Part shown: piece after piece, positions 33,171 to 46,262 of the stretch
Layout: each line of letters begins with the position of its first letter
Numbering within the stretch: position 1 is the first letter of the stretch
NCBI GenBank assembly: GCA_030180135.1
Contig: CM058237.1
Coordinates: forward strand, 102,349,489 to 102,413,488
Source of the DNA: Orychophragmus violaceus
Lineage: Eukaryota; Streptophyta; Magnoliopsida; Brassicales; Brassicaceae
DNA length: 64,000 nucleotides
Direction of reading: 5' to 3'
Program-made: the position numbers and the translations under genes
The notes under the pieces: model-generated
What the model was told of the DNA's origin: nothing
What the model saw: the letters and a program-made list of their open reading frames with translations, nothing else
Database searches by the model: none

Positions 33171-35523
33171 TCTAGTACCTACAGAAACAGTATAAAACTC
33201 GTGCTTAGGTTGTGAGAGAGGCTGCGGTGTTCTTGCTTGGAACCATTCCAACAAACCACACCGCTATTCATTAATAAGCCCTATTCTACGGTCCCCTGCT
33301 TGGAGCCCTTCCAACAGATGGCACCGCTACATAGACAAAGAGACATAACCAGGTGGGAACCGGGAATCGTCTTTGTCCGTCTAACTACTCATAACATATT
33401 CGTCACTTTCTTAGTTGAACAAGAACCTATCCTTAGTGTTCCTCAAACACTTGGGGATATTCCTCACAACTGTCCAGTGACTATTACCGGAACATATTGG
33501 TATCTTCTCGTCATGCTTCATGCGTAAGCTGCATCTAGATAAGAGCAAAATATGGCATTCATGATGGATTCTATTGCAGAAGCATAAGGAATCACACTCA
33601 TAGATACTAGCTCAGCCAGTGTCCAAGACACTTCTTCTTGCTAAGATTATTGCCATAAGACCTTTGGTGTGAAGCCTTTCTTGGAATCATGCATATTGGA
33701 ACTGTCCAATACCTTATCAACATAAGGATTCTGACACGATCCAATTAGCCTACTCAATCCATTTCAATAGATCCTTATTCCAAGAACTCACGCGGCTTCT
33801 CCCATGTCTATCGTTAAAATTGACTTCCGACCTAAGTCACATAAGACTTAAGCGACGGAACGTCGTTTATGAGAATAAATATGTTATATGCATACAGTGT
33901 GAGAAATGAAACTACGCTCCCACTAGTCTACTTGTAAACGCACGGTTCCTATTCGTTCCTGATCAAGTCAAAACTTTTGACCGTTTTAACAGAACGTAGA
34001 TTCCAACTCCAAGATGTTTGCTTCAATCCAGAAATAGATCGGTGAAGCTAACATGCATACCTAGCAAATTTTCGGAGTTGGGGCTCACCATCGCTCCTTT
34101 GAATTTCGCAGGCTCGTCACTTTTCAATGATCAACAGATCACGGCAATCGGTTACGAGAAATCACTCTCGGGTTAGTGACGGATCCATTCGGATCTGGGA
34201 ACTTCAGGCTCCGCAGGTGTAGGTCCTACATCACTTTGTAGATCCAACCGCTGCTCTCCCTTAACAGGTTGAGCAGTCTCCTGTGTTTCTCGAATTTCTT
34301 CGAGATGTACTTCTACTCCCACTGTTCTTCTTCGAAAGAAACTTTCTATCTAGAAAAACAGAGTTCCGAACAACAAAACTTTGTTCTCGGATTGGTTGCA
34401 AAAGTAATGAGCCTCGGTTTCCCTAGGACAACCAGCGAAGTAACACTTATCAGATTTGGGTTCAAGCTTTTATGTTGACAACTGCTTTGCATAAACCTTG
34501 CAATCCCAATTAATCAGGAAAACATACTTGGAAAACTTCCTGTCCACATCCAATGTGGTGTCTTTCAACTGATTCTGATATAAACCTATTTGGCGTAAAC
34601 ACATACATTTCTATAGCGTATTCCTAAAAGGATAATGGAAGATTTGTGTGACTCATCATCAATCGGAGCATATCCAATAAGGTCCGATTCATTCTCTCAG
34701 AAACACCAATCAGGTTTTCCAGGAGAAATGAGTTGTGAGACGACTTCACACTCACTTAGATGATCACTCAATTCTTGACTCAAGTATTCTCCTCCGCGAT
34801 CTAATCGAGGATCTTTAATACTTCTGTCATATCGGTTCTATGCTTCATTGTGGAACTCCTTTGACCATTTCAAAATATTCCGACTCGTGTCTCATTAAAT
34901 GAACACAACCATATTAACTGAAGTCATCAATAAAGGTAATGAAGCACTGAAGATTTCCTCTAGCACTAATGCTCATCGGGCCACATACATCAATATGTGC
35001 AAGACCCAATAAGCCTCTGGCCCTTCTCTTTAGCTCTGCTAAAGAAGCCTTAGTCTCTTGGCCCAGTAGGCAGAATTCATATCTCATATGATTTATAATC
35101 AAATGAGCCCAAAAAGCCCATAACTATGGAACTTCTGAATCCGCTTCACTCTATGTGGTTGAAACGACTATGCTAAGGAAAAATCGAGTTCGGGTCATCA
35201 GACTTAAACCGTTTGGTATTTATGTTATATACAGGCGTACATTGGTTTAAGATATAAAACCCATTTTTCAAAAAGGGGGTTGCTACCATAGAATATTTCA
35301 TCAAGATCAAAAGAGCAAAACTTGTCTTTTATCAAAATGAAAAACATCCAAATTCTTACAAGAAAATGAAAGACATCTCTGCTTAAAGCAGGTACATAGC
35401 AGCAATTACTTAATTCAAAAACCAAGCTTGAAAGGCTCCTACAAGTGGAGAATTTGTACGGCTTATGCAGCAACCATTGCTCCATTTCAGACGCGCAGTT
35501 CCACTTGTCCTTTCTTCAACGTT
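33171..35523 (-). pseudogene. Copia G pol remnants (RNase H, RT, integrase, protease)
   Basis: Heavily decayed minus-strand copia pol. Short pieces are recognisable, such as integrase LLGLAHIDVCGPMS (about 34980) and a protease-to-integrase spacer reading SNCCYVPALSRDV (about 35390). Many frameshifts and stops prevent any long frame. Several lesions in the 35225-35460 segment are shared with K at 40080-40320. Confidence 0.8.
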
Positions 35524-36438
35524 CTACTGTTGCCTAGGCCCTGCATATTTCAAAAATATCAGTACCACAACTAGTATCCAATACCTTCGTAGAACTTGAA
35601 GTAATAACACAATACCTGAAGAAGAATTCCCGTACATCTCCTTCATTTCTTGTGAATCTTCCAAGAATTTAATGTAATTTCTCTTCCAATGCCCAAACTC
35701 TTCACAGTAGCAGCACTTACCAACATCAGATGGGCCGGACTTGGGCTTATAAGATGACACATGCTTATCCTGATTCCAAATCTGGACGGTCTTGCCTCTA
35801 CCCTTGTCTCTACAAGATTTCTCAAACCTTTTACCCTTTATGATGTTTTGCTCAGCTATCTTGAGCATGCCATGCAGCTCAGTCAACGTCTTCGTCAAGC
35901 CATTCTTGATATAGTTCTTGACAAACTTATCATAAGTTGACGGCAGTGACTGCAGAATGATCTCAGTAGCCAACTCTAGGCTAACAGGATAATCCAGTTT
36001 CCCCAGGTTATCAAAGTAACCCATCATTTTAATGACATGAGGACTCACTGGAGCATCCTTTGGTAGCTTGCACCCAATGAGAGACTTAACCATCTGGTAT
36101 CTCTCAAATCGTGCCTGTTCCTGAAACATCAGTTTCAGGCTGGTGATCATCTCTATTGGCGACTCCATGTTCTCGTGTTGACTCTTTAAGTCCGAGTTCA
36201 TGGTAGCCAACATCAGACCACACACATCTACCACATCAATATAATGCTTATTTCAAGCATCATATACTGCATGCGAGGCATTGGTCCCAAGCCTCTCGGG
36301 AAGAGCTTTCTCAAGGACATATTCCTTACTCTCTTGCTTGAGAATAAATCTCAAGTTCCGATACCAATCCAAGAAATTTGATCTATTTAAATTGTCCTTC
36401 TCAAGGACGGATCGCAACGAGAAAGTAGTTTTAGACAT
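35524..36438 (-). pseudogene. Copia G gag
   Basis: Starts at ATG 36438 (MSKTTFSLRSVLEKD). A TGA at about 36236 replaces the expected Trp before NKH; the same frame then runs on. It reads through LMLATMNSDL, PHVIKMMGY and ELHGML. The zinc knuckle reads KCCYCEEFGHWKRNY: the last Cys has become Tyr. The frame fails before the protease. Similar to gag of K, D and J. Confidence 0.88.
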
Positions 36439-36646
36439 AGGCTGAAATCTAAGAAAAGAAAATTTTAGTTATGAAGTTCAGGAAATGATAAATCTTATCT
36501 AATAAGAAAACTCGCATTATATTCAAACAATGTTTCCTCTATGAATATAATGATCCAAGACCCATACTTCACTAAAATCTGAGTGGACGACTCGCCATCA
36601 CCCAAAGTTTAGTTATCTAAGTAAGCAAATCATTGCTAATTGTACC
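36439..36646 (-). other. Copia G leader, gag-proximal part
   Basis: Short non-coding leader, interrupted by K at 36647. The right-hand continuation is 43979-45254. TSD of K, GTACC, is at 36642-36646. Confidence 0.8.
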
Positions 36647-37331
36647 TGTTGGGAATGTCCTGAAATCTACTGTACTATCTCTAGAAAGTATGATAAATGT
36701 CGAGATCAGACATAAGTCATAAATACTGGGTGATCATGATGGCTTGCTAGAGTCCGCTCTTGATCTATAAGTTTAGGACTTATTACCAGTATTGTATGAT
36801 CCCAAAGGGTCACACACCATAGCTAACGGGAAAGTTAAGATGGAATTAATACGGTAAGATGCTAAGGCATTTACTGTATTTGTACAGAGAGTTGGGCAGA
36901 CAACAAATGGGCTTTTGTCTGATTTGTGTCTTGGGCCCAAAAGACTAATGAGCCATTAGTTTAATTAATTAATTAAACTTGGGCCCATTAGTGAAATAAG
37001 ATTGCAACAAGGGTTGAGAAACCCTAGCATTCTTTTGGTTGGCGATTTTTGGAGCTTGTGGCCGCGGCTCTCTCTCCTCCCAATCGTCTCTCTCTCTGTC
37101 TTGATTCCATCCGGTCTAGCAGCCATCCCCTGCTTGTAAGAGTGTGGATACCAAGGAGGAACAAGTATTCATCTGTTCTAATCTGATCTTGTCATTACCA
37201 CCAATCATTCCGCTGCAAAGGTAAAGATCAGGTTTGTTTTATGATTCGATTACAAGAACCTAGATCTGTTTAAGATTATGTGCTAGGTTGCAATCTGAGA
37301 ATTGAACCATGGAAAAACGCCTAATCCTTCA
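36647..37331 (+). repeat. Copia K 5' LTR
   Basis: 685 bp, TGTTGGGAATGTCC...CCTTCA. It has a GCTGCAAAG/GTAAAG donor-like site near 37220. It lacks a TCGRYCGA pair. Confidence 0.96.
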
Positions 37332-37332
37332 G

Positions 37333-37345
37333 TGGTATCAGAGCC
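37333..37345 (+). other. Copia K primer binding site
   Basis: TGGTATCAGAGCC, one base after the LTR; initiator tRNA-Met type. Confidence 0.95.
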
Positions 37346-39047
37346 AGGTCATTAGATTCTTGTAATTTGGATCATATGAATGTTTAAAGGTTTTTGAATC
37401 AATTGAATGAATTAAAATTGATTAAAATCTTAAAACCCTAATTGGCTACATGTTTTTTGGTCTCGGATCAAAAGTATGGGATGTGGCCGATGATCGCATG
37501 TATCTTAATGTGATCGGATCATTAAGATGATGGGTTGCCATCGGTTTCTTGCATCGCAAGAATCAATACCCTAATCGGCTTTCTTGTCTTGGTCTCGGAT
37601 CGATAGCGTTAGTGCTGATGATCGATCGGCCTTGGCTTGGATGGATCGCTTGATGGCCGTATGTATCGATCAGTTAATGATCGATCATGTCATTGTGCCA
37701 AGCGATCGATCGCACGATGTGCCGTGTGATGCGTGATCGTGAGTGATCGATCATGGTCGAGCGTGAGTCGATCATCGATCGTGCGTTGGCCAAGCATGAG
37801 CGACCGATGACCGTGTGATCGTTTGGGCCGAGATCGATCAATTGATCGTGAGGCCGTGGGACGGATCATGCGTGATGGGCCGAGTTGGATCATGGATCCG
37901 ATCGTTTGGCCCGTTAAATTTTACGTCCCGCGAATAGTCAATCGGTTAAACCGAGCTTCGCGGTTCGTTGCCCAAACCGCACCGATTAATCCGGTCCATT
38001 TAATTGGCGGTTAATCGAGTGTTTAAAGCCTTAAACCGCAAGTTAGGTCAAAATTGGCTAAAACACTAGGTGTTTCTTCCCGGTTTTGGACTTAACTGAA
38101 CCGATCCAATTTAATTGGTGGTTCAAGCGGTTAACCCAAATCGCGGTTTGCTGGAAATTATTTAATACAATTGGTATTATTTAATTTCTGGTTAAACCGG
38201 ATTGAAATTCATAAAATTGAATTTTAACCTAAACCGAAGGATGGTCTAAGTTTGATTTGGTTGGACCAAATAATTTAGAGCTGGTCTGGTTTAGTAAATA
38301 ACCGATGGTTTTGATAGTTAATTTGGTCTTGGACCAGAATTAATAAACCGACTCGGTTATGTCAAATTATTGGGCCAATTGGAATTCTATGGTCTTGGGC
38401 CAAGAATTGGGCCTATAATTTGTGACCCAACCCAAAATATTAATAAAACATAAATTAGAAATTTCTACTTTTAGAATGTTTCTAAATTTAGAAAGTTTCT
38501 AAAACAAGTAAGTTTCCCAAAATAGTAATCTTCTATTTTTGGAAATAAAACTTAAAATCCTCAAAACCAATATCAAGCTTGGATGTCTTTCCAATCTTGT
38601 CAGCTACTTAACGCTTATTCGATTACAGATATGGCTTACAGTGTGAGGTGTCTGTTTTCGCGTAAGTAAAGTAGTATATAGTCACTAATTTCATTGGGAG
38701 TCCCAGACTTTAGTGATTATTTGGCTGTAAGAGATTGGTTTCCTTGACTGGGCCATCGGGAGTCCCGGGCCTTGAGACATCTGGTGTTTTGGGCCTTGGG
38801 CCCAATTCACAACCGAGAGTTATATGAGATATAACTAGCTGTGTGTATGCTTACCAAGTAAAGCTACTTCTGGGTGACGGCCAGTGGCCCACTTTGGATT
38901 TAGCTGAACATGGGTCTCGGAATCATTGCATTCTTATGAGGTTAAACAAAGAAATTTTGAATGCAATGCGAGTTTTCTTATAAGTTATTAAGATTACTCT
39001 TTTACGAACTAAATAACTAAAACTCTATTTATCTCTAAATTTCAGCT
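37346..39047 (+). other. Copia K leader with GATCGATC-rich island
   Basis: Non-coding leader. The island at 37470-37920 is rich in GATCG, CGATCGATCG and TGATCG but differs in sequence from the islands of A and B at the same place and shows no regular 21-bp pairing. It ends TTTCAG then CTATG (39041-39050), as in A. Confidence 0.8.
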
Positions 39048-39937
39048 ATGACGAGCACAAACAATCAAAACACTTTCTCGATCCGGTCTGTCCTTGAGAT
39101 GGGCAAACTGAACGGATCAAATTTCTTGACTTGGTCGCGGAACCTGAGGCTAGTCCTCAGGCAAAGAGAAAGAACTATGTCCTTGAGAAAGCTCTCCCCG
39201 AGAGGATCGGGTCCAAGGCCTCTCATGCAGTACGTAATGCTTGGAATAAGCATTATAATGATGCGGTAGATGTGCATGGTCTGATATTGGCTACCATGGA
39301 CTCAGACTTGCAGAAGCAATATGAGAACATGGAGTCGCCAATAGAGATGATCAGCAGCCTGAAATTGAGATTTCAGGAGCAGGTAAGAGTGGAAAGATAC
39401 CAGTTGGTTAAATCTCTCACTAGCTGCAAGCTACCAAATGATCATCCAGTAAGTCCTCATGTCAGTAAAATGATGGGTTACATTGATAACCTGAGGAAAC
39501 TGGATTATCAAGTTAGCCAAGAATTGGCAACTGAGATCATTCTGCAGTCACTGCCGTCAAGCTATGATAAGTTCAGAAGGAACTGTATCAACAAAGGCTT
39601 AACGAAGACGTTGACTGAACTGCATGATATGCTCAAAACAGTTGAGCCAAACGTGAAGAGTACCCTGTACAATCTCATGAAGGAGAAGGGTAGGTTTACA
39701 AAACCTAGTGCTGACAAGGGTGAAGACAAAGTTGTCCAGATTTTGAATCATGGCAAGCGTGTGTCTTCTGAGCCCGAGTCAGATACCTCTTACGTTGGTA
39801 AGTGCTGCTACTGTAAAGAGACTGGGCATTGGAAGAGAAATTGCATTAAATTCATGGAAGATTATGAGGAGTTAAAGTCGATGTATGAGACTACTTCCTC
39901 AGGTATTCATGTTATTACTTCAAGTTATACCTTATAG
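39048..39937 (+). pseudogene. Copia K gag
   Basis: ATG at 39048 (MTSTNNQNTFSIRSVLE). A one-base frameshift at about 39165 moves the reading into the frame KNYVLEKALPERIGSKASHAV. That frame continues through PHVSKMMGY to an intact knuckle, KCCYCKETGHWKRNC, and stops at 39935, just before the protease VLDTGCGTDIC. Normal gag length for the lineage, but broken. Confidence 0.9.
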
Positions 39938-42435
39938 GTATTGGATACTGGTTGTGGCACTGATATTTGTTATAATATGCAGAGCCTGAGCAACAGTAGA
40001 ACGTTGAAGGAAGGACAAGTGGAACTGCGTGTCTGGAAGGAGCTATGTATGCTGCCTCAGCCGTAGGGTTTTCACTTGTAGATGCCTTTGAGGCTTGGTT
40101 TTGTATTAAGTAATTGCTACAATGTACCTGCTTTAAACAGAGTTGTCTTTCATTTTCTTGTAAGAATTTGAATGTTTTTCATTTTGATAAAAGACAAGTT
40201 TTGTTCTTTTGATCTTAATGAAATATTAATTGTAGCACCCTATTCAAGGAATGGGTTTTATATCTTAAACCATAGAGTGCCTAAAATGTAACATAAATAC
40301 CGCAATTGGTTTAAATCTGATGAATTAAACCTGATTTTTCTTGGCATAAATGTTTTGGTCACATAGAGTAAGTCAGATTCAGAAACCCCATAGTTATGGA
40401 CTTTTGGGCTCATTTGAATGAATATCTTATGAGACTTGAATTCTGCTTACTAGACCAAAAGACAAAGGGCCCATCTTAGCCGAGCTAGAGAAAGGCCCAA
40501 AGGCTTATTGGAGATTGAACATACTCATGTATGTGGTCCGATGAGCAGTAATGCCAGAGAAAATTTCCTGTACTTCATTGTCTCTACTGATTACTTCAGT
40601 GAGTAAGACTGTGTTCATTTGATGAGACACAAGTCGGAATTCTTTGACATGGTCGAAAGAGTTCCAGAATGAGGTATAGAATCTGAGTGACAGAAGTATT
40701 AAGACTCTGGATTAGATCACGAGTGAGAATACTTGAGTCATTAATGGTGTGATCATCTGAATGAGTGTGAAGTCGTTTCACAGCTCAATTCTCCTGAAAA
40801 CCTTGAGGTATTTCTGTGAGAAAGAATCAGATCTTATTAGAAATGATTAAAGATGAGTCACACGAATCTTCCATGATATTCTTTAAGAATAACGCTCTAG
40901 AAATATCTAAGTTTACGCTGAAATAGTTCCACCAATATCAGTTGAAAGACACCACGTAAATGTGGATTGGAATCGATCCAAATTCGTCTTTACTGAGTAT
41001 TTGTAGTTGTGCTACTTCACTGGTTGTCCTAGGGAAACCAAGGCTTGTTACTTTTACGTCCATTCTGTTTTCTAAGAAGGGAAGTTACTTTCCAAGAAGA
41101 ACAGTGGGAGTAAAAGTATAACTCGAAAAAATTCGAGAAATACAGGAGGCTGCTCAACCTGTTGAGGGAGAGCAACGGATGGATTTACAGATTTCTGTAG
41201 AATCTACACCTGTAGAGCCTGAAGTTCGCAGATATGAATGAATCAGTCACTAATCCGAGAGTGATTTCTCGTCATTAGTTGAACCTGATGATCATTGAAA
41301 GTTCGCATGATCTGATGATCATTGAAAGCGACGAATCTGCGAAATTCAAAGAAGCGAAAGTGAGCCCGGACTCCGAAAAATTACATTTTGTGTAAGTTAG
41401 CTTCATCGATCCATTCATGGATGGAAGCAAACATATCGGAGTTGGAATCTTCGTTCTGTTGAAGTAGTCAAGGTTTTGACTTGAACAGGAACGAAATGGA
41501 ACTGTGCGTTTACTAATAGATAAGTGGGAGCGATGTTGCATTTCTCATATTGTATGTCGATGACATACTGATTCTCGGAAATAACGTCCCAATGCTGCAG
41601 TCGGTAAAGGACTGGCTTGGGAGTTGGTTTTATGATTGACATGGGTAAAGCCACGTAGTTCTTGGATTTTGGATCTAAAGATAGAGATCCAAAAGAGCTG
41701 GTAGGACAAAGTCAGGATTCTTAAATTGACAAAGTCCTACACGTTTTCAGCATTCCAAGAAGGGTTTTATGCCAATGTCACATGGCATTACGTTAAGCAA
41801 GATACAGTGTCCTACGATAACTGCTGAGCTTAAATGCATGGATGAGATTCCATATGCGTCGGCAATTGGATCTATCATGTATGCCATGAAACGTACTTGT
41901 TTGATGTTGTTTTAATGTTAAGCAAGACAAGTAAAGACCAGTCAAATCCAGCAAAGAATCACTGGATTGCCGTAAAGAATATCCTAAAGTATTTGAGGAA
42001 TACTAAGGATAAATTCTTGATTTACGAAGAAAGTGAGGTGCTACAAGTCGATAGAGTCTGAAAGGCAAGTTTCCAATAGACAAAGATAATTCCCGGTCAC
42101 AGTCCGGCTATATCTTGTGTCTGACTGGCGGTGCAAGGCACTGTTGCTGACTCCATGACTTAAGCTGAACATTTCGCAGCTTGAGAAGCGGCGAAAGAGG
42201 TTGTTTGGAAAGAAGAGTTCATCACTGAACTTGATGTGATTCCCAGCATAGATGAGACTAGCTGCACATCAGAGGTCCAAACACCTTGAGGGTAGGTATA
42301 ACCTATTCCGTGAGATAAATGACAGAGGTGTTAAGTAGATAAGCAAGTTTCATCGAATGAGAACGTTGCTAATCTATTAACGAAGCCACTCCTTATGCCT
42401 AAGCACGAGTCGCGGACTGTAGCTGTAGGATGAGT
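39938..42435 (+). pseudogene. Copia K pol remnants
   Basis: Protease (DTGCGTDICYNMQSLSNS), integrase fragments, RT pieces (YCMSMTY around the old YVDD at 41555, SIMYAM at 41870) and RNase H pieces (FCSSLSGYI-like at 42100) follow in correct order, but stops and indels occur every few dozen codons. The region is about 0.5-1 kb shorter than in A. Many lesions match those in G. Confidence 0.82.
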
Positions 42436-43288
42436 GAAATTAAGATGTAGTCTTAATTTCAGTGGGAGTTTGTAAAGGGCTTTACTTAGTTGTTTTGAAA
42501 GGTTCATGTAAACATAATATTTTATGTTTATGAAATCTATGATTTCTGGATTATTTTAACTGTGATATAAATAATCGTTCCAAAATGATTCATGTCATTA
42601 TATATGGGCCATCGAAGTACATGAGTAAGACTTGATCCTGAAACCCCATATTTAACGAAATGACATAAATCATAGTGTCCATAGTCGAAGGTTGTTGAAA
42701 TTGGAACACCAACAACCACTTGAGACTAGATTGTGTTGAGACTTATGACCAAGTTTCGAGGGGTCATAGATGCGCGGCATCAAAGTCGACACATAGGTAT
42801 GTGTAGGGGAGCATATGACCGGACATGGCCCGCTGATGAGAACTCTACAAGATATTAATATCTGTGTCATAAGAGGTTCTCATATACGACTATAGAGCAT
42901 AGTCCTTAGACCTGAGTTCGCATGCATGTGGCTGCACATGGATTGATGCACTTTGATCATTGTCTAACGCTGTTTCGTAACTGGGAGCTATAAGGACCTT
43001 GGTTGGGTGTATTATGAAGCGTGTAGTTCAAAGTGATGGAACAAGATGGGATTTGTCCCTGCCGTTTAACGGAGGTAATATCTCTAGGCCAATCGGAGAC
43101 TTGATAGCTGGTAAGAGAGTGGCCACTCCCAAACGGACTTGCCCAAGTCGTTTGCATTGTCAGTATCAAATCTGGTCCGATGAACATGGTCTGGCTATAT
43201 AAGGATGACACGCATCTTGCCTTATGCCAGATCGAGATATTGAGACAAAAGGACTAGGGAATGTAGGATTCCAGTACAAGTGGGAGAT
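42436..43288 (+). other. Copia K 3' UTR and polypurine tract
   Basis: Homologous to the 3' UTR of A (9127-9977) and to parts of G's. Polypurine tract at 43278-43288. No gene seen. Confidence 0.82.
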
Positions 43289-43973
43289 TGTTGGGAATGT
43301 CCTGAAATCTACTGTACTATCTCTAGAAAGTATGATAAATGTCGAGATCAGACATAAGTCATAAATACTGGGTGATCATGATGGCTTGCTAGAGTCCGCT
43401 CTTGATCTATAAGTTTATGACTTATTACCAGTATTGTATGATCCCAAATGGTCACACACCATAGCTAACGGGAAAGTTAAGATGGAATTAATACGGTAAG
43501 ATGCTAAGGCATTTACTGTATTTGTACAGAGAGTTGGGCAGACAACAAATGGGCTTTTGTCTGATTTGTGTCTTGGGCCCAAAAGACTAATGAGCCATTA
43601 GTTTAATTAATTAATTAAACTTGGGCCCATTAGTGAAATAAGATTGAAACAAGGGTTGAGAAACCCTAGCATTCTTTTGGTTGGCGATTTTTGGAGCTTG
43701 TGGCCGCGGCTCTCTCTCCTCCCAATCGTCTCTCTCTCTGTCTTGATTCCATCCGGTCTAGCAGCCATCCCCTGCTTGTAAGAGTGTGGATACCAAGGAG
43801 GAACAGGTATTCATCTGTTCTAATCTGATCTTGTCATTACCACCAATCATTCCGCTGCAAAGGTAAAGATCAGGTTTGTTTTATGATTCGATTACAAGAA
43901 CCTAGATCTGTTTAAGATTATGTGCTAGGTTGCAATCTGAGAATTGAACCATGGAAAAACGCCTAATCCTTCA
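43289..43973 (+). repeat. Copia K 3' LTR
   Basis: 685 bp. Against the 5' LTR I count four substitutions and no indel. TSD GTACC follows at 43974-43978. Confidence 0.96.
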
Positions 43974-43978
43974 GTACC

Positions 43979-45254
43979 CAGTACAACTCTTGGTCGCAGA
44001 TAAGACAATCCATGTCTCTTCCACTCTGATGTCTCCGGGCCCAGAACTTCTGATAGCCAAGTAAAGTAAACCAATCTCTTCAGTCTTGTGATCATTGACA
44101 GTCGCACTGCAAGTCTATCAATGATCACCTGCCTTACTCATGTAGTTGTAGATACCAAGGACTCCAAGACTATCCAACAATGAAATGAGTCTTGACAGTA
44201 GACAAGATCGGGCAAGACATCAAGGTCACTTGATATTTAGTTGAGGAAACGGAACTCTAAAAGGTTAGTTAATCAATCTCTTAGGTCATGTAATTGTTGA
44301 TGCCAAGCACTGCAAGACCATCAACACAACTACTTGCCTTACTCATTTAATTGTGGACACCAAGCTCTTGGCAAGACTATCACAACAACGAAATGAGTCT
44401 TGACAGTTGACCATATTGAAAACTAAGCTTTTATCTAACACACATCCAATGTGTATCCTTATGGATTTAGAACATTTTAACATCTGATTTTAATTGAGTT
44501 TTAATTGTTCTAATAAGTGGGTTAGGTCATTTGGTTCGGTTTTTCAATCATTTGGTTCAATAACCAAACGATTACTGTTCGCATCGACACAATATGCGTC
44601 GACCGACACACTTGGTCGACACTTGACATTAAACCTTAACCAACCCGATAACCGGCTCAATCCAATTGAACCGGATCTAACCAGTTTTAACCAATCGCGA
44701 TAACCGGTCCAATCCAATTGGACCGACTTATCCAATCAAACTGATCTTAACCAATCAAATCGGTTTATACCAATTGAGATTACCAGTTCAATCCAATTGA
44801 ATTAATTCATCCAATTTAAACCGATCTGATCTAACTTAACCAAGCATGATAACCAGTTCAATCCAATTGAACCAACCAACCAATCACAAGGCCTGTGTCG
44901 ACCGACACTCAACCTGTGTCGGTCGACACAGTAGGGTAACTGAACCGATATAACCATGCGAAATAACCGGTTCAATCCAATTGAACCGATCTATCCTTTC
45001 GCATAGGGAAACAGAAAACCGATCTCTGATCGTAACCCTAAAATTTTATAAGTGTTTTGCATAGTGTCGACCGACACAAGATTAGTGTCGATCGACACTA
45101 TGCGAAAACACCCGATCATCGTTTTAAAACAGAAACTTAATCCGAGATTTATTTGTTCAAAACATGATCTAGCGGGCTAAAATCTATTCAAATACATCAT
45201 TATTCGAATTACAAGCCTTTGATTCAATGGAAAACCCTAAGGCTCTGATACCAC
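43979..45254 (-). other. Copia G leader, LTR-proximal part, with palindrome modules
   Basis: Non-coding. Short repeats (ATTGTTGATGCCAAG, TGCAAGACCATC) resemble those of the D leader. Palindrome pairs spaced 21 bp have cores at 44898/44919 and 45067/45088. The second pair sits in a hairpin with 19-bp arms (45059-45077 and 45085-45103, one mismatch, 7-base loop). PBS complement at 45241-45253. Confidence 0.8.
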
Positions 45255-45972
45255 TAATAGGAACTTTGGCCATTCTAACATCAGTTTGAATCCTATCAAG
45301 TTCTTTATGCCTAGGATCTAGGGTTTATTTAATTGAATCATCAGGAATGATCTCGTGTTTACCTGGAGATTTGCAGCGGAATGATGAATAGGTAATTGAG
45401 ATCAAGAGCGTCTCAGATGCTGCGCCTCTACTGAAGTCCACACGCACACAAGCTGGAATCCGCCGGGATGCTAGTGCCGGGAATCGGATCTCCTGGGAAT
45501 CCCTGTGTTTTGAGAGGTGGTTGCGTATTTCTGTCAAGAAAAATCTCTAATCTCAAAGTCATGCCTCATATTCTATATATAGGCCTTTGAGTCGACCTAA
45601 TTACCCAGTAATTAAACCGGGTCAATTTAAGTCATTAAACCGAAATATCAATTTCGGTCTGTGCCTTGTGTCGATCGACACACATTAATGGTGTCGATCG
45701 ACACACCTCTTAAAACTCGAATTCAATGTGTATCCAATACACATTGACCAGACCATATGCCAATGATCAATCCCATACAAAGTGCATCCAGCTTGCTTAG
45801 GTGTGTGACCCTGTAGGTCCACATAATACTAGCAATGAGTTACAACTCATTTGTCATAAGCGGCTTCTAGCAAAACATTATGACCACCTAGTATCACATG
45901 GATTGTCCGATCTCAACAATACAACTATCATGCAGAGTAAGTACAATATGATTTCAGGACATAATCCCAACA
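45255..45972 (-). repeat. Copia G 5' LTR
   Basis: 718 bp, minus strand, TG...TA termini. Palindromes at 45671 and 45694 (23 bp apart) lie about 90 bp upstream, in the transcription sense, of a CTATATATAG box (45573-45582). TSD CTAGA follows at 45973-45977. Confidence 0.92.
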
Positions 45973-45977
45973 CTAGA

Positions 45978-46262
45978 ACGGTACTTAATTTGATCCTGAC
46001 TAAATGATTTATCTGCTTGTCTGATTTCCTGAGAACTCCCTAGACTTAGCGCTTTTAGTTAATTGCCTACAACAAAACCATGCTACTGATTTACTTTCCT
46101 GCTTTGTTTTTAGTTTCTCATCACATTTGCTTTCTCCTAGTTTTCACTTGACTGTTCTAAATCTATCGTTGCCCTGAGTCCTTGTGGATTCGATACTCTA
46201 AGTACTACATTGATATTACTGTGCACTTGCAGTTATTATAGGGATTAAAACTAGACCTATCT
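45978..46262 (+). repeat. Athila F, first LTR, right part
   Basis: Continues 30681-31615 after the G insertion and ends ...ACCTATCT, directly against the next LTR. The other LTR of the pair ends ACCTATCA. Total first-LTR length is about 1220 bp. Confidence 0.9.

Larger units (their letters stand above)
36647..43973 (+). mobile_element. Copia K: complete-length but coding-dead copia element
   Basis: A 7.3-kb element with 685-bp LTRs, PBS, leader, decayed gag-pol, 3' UTR and polypurine tract (43278-43288), flanked by perfect TSDs GTACC. It is inserted in the leader of G in opposite orientation. Only 4 differences between LTRs contrast with a pol full of stops and indels, so it was probably already defective when it moved. 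Confidence 0.95.
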
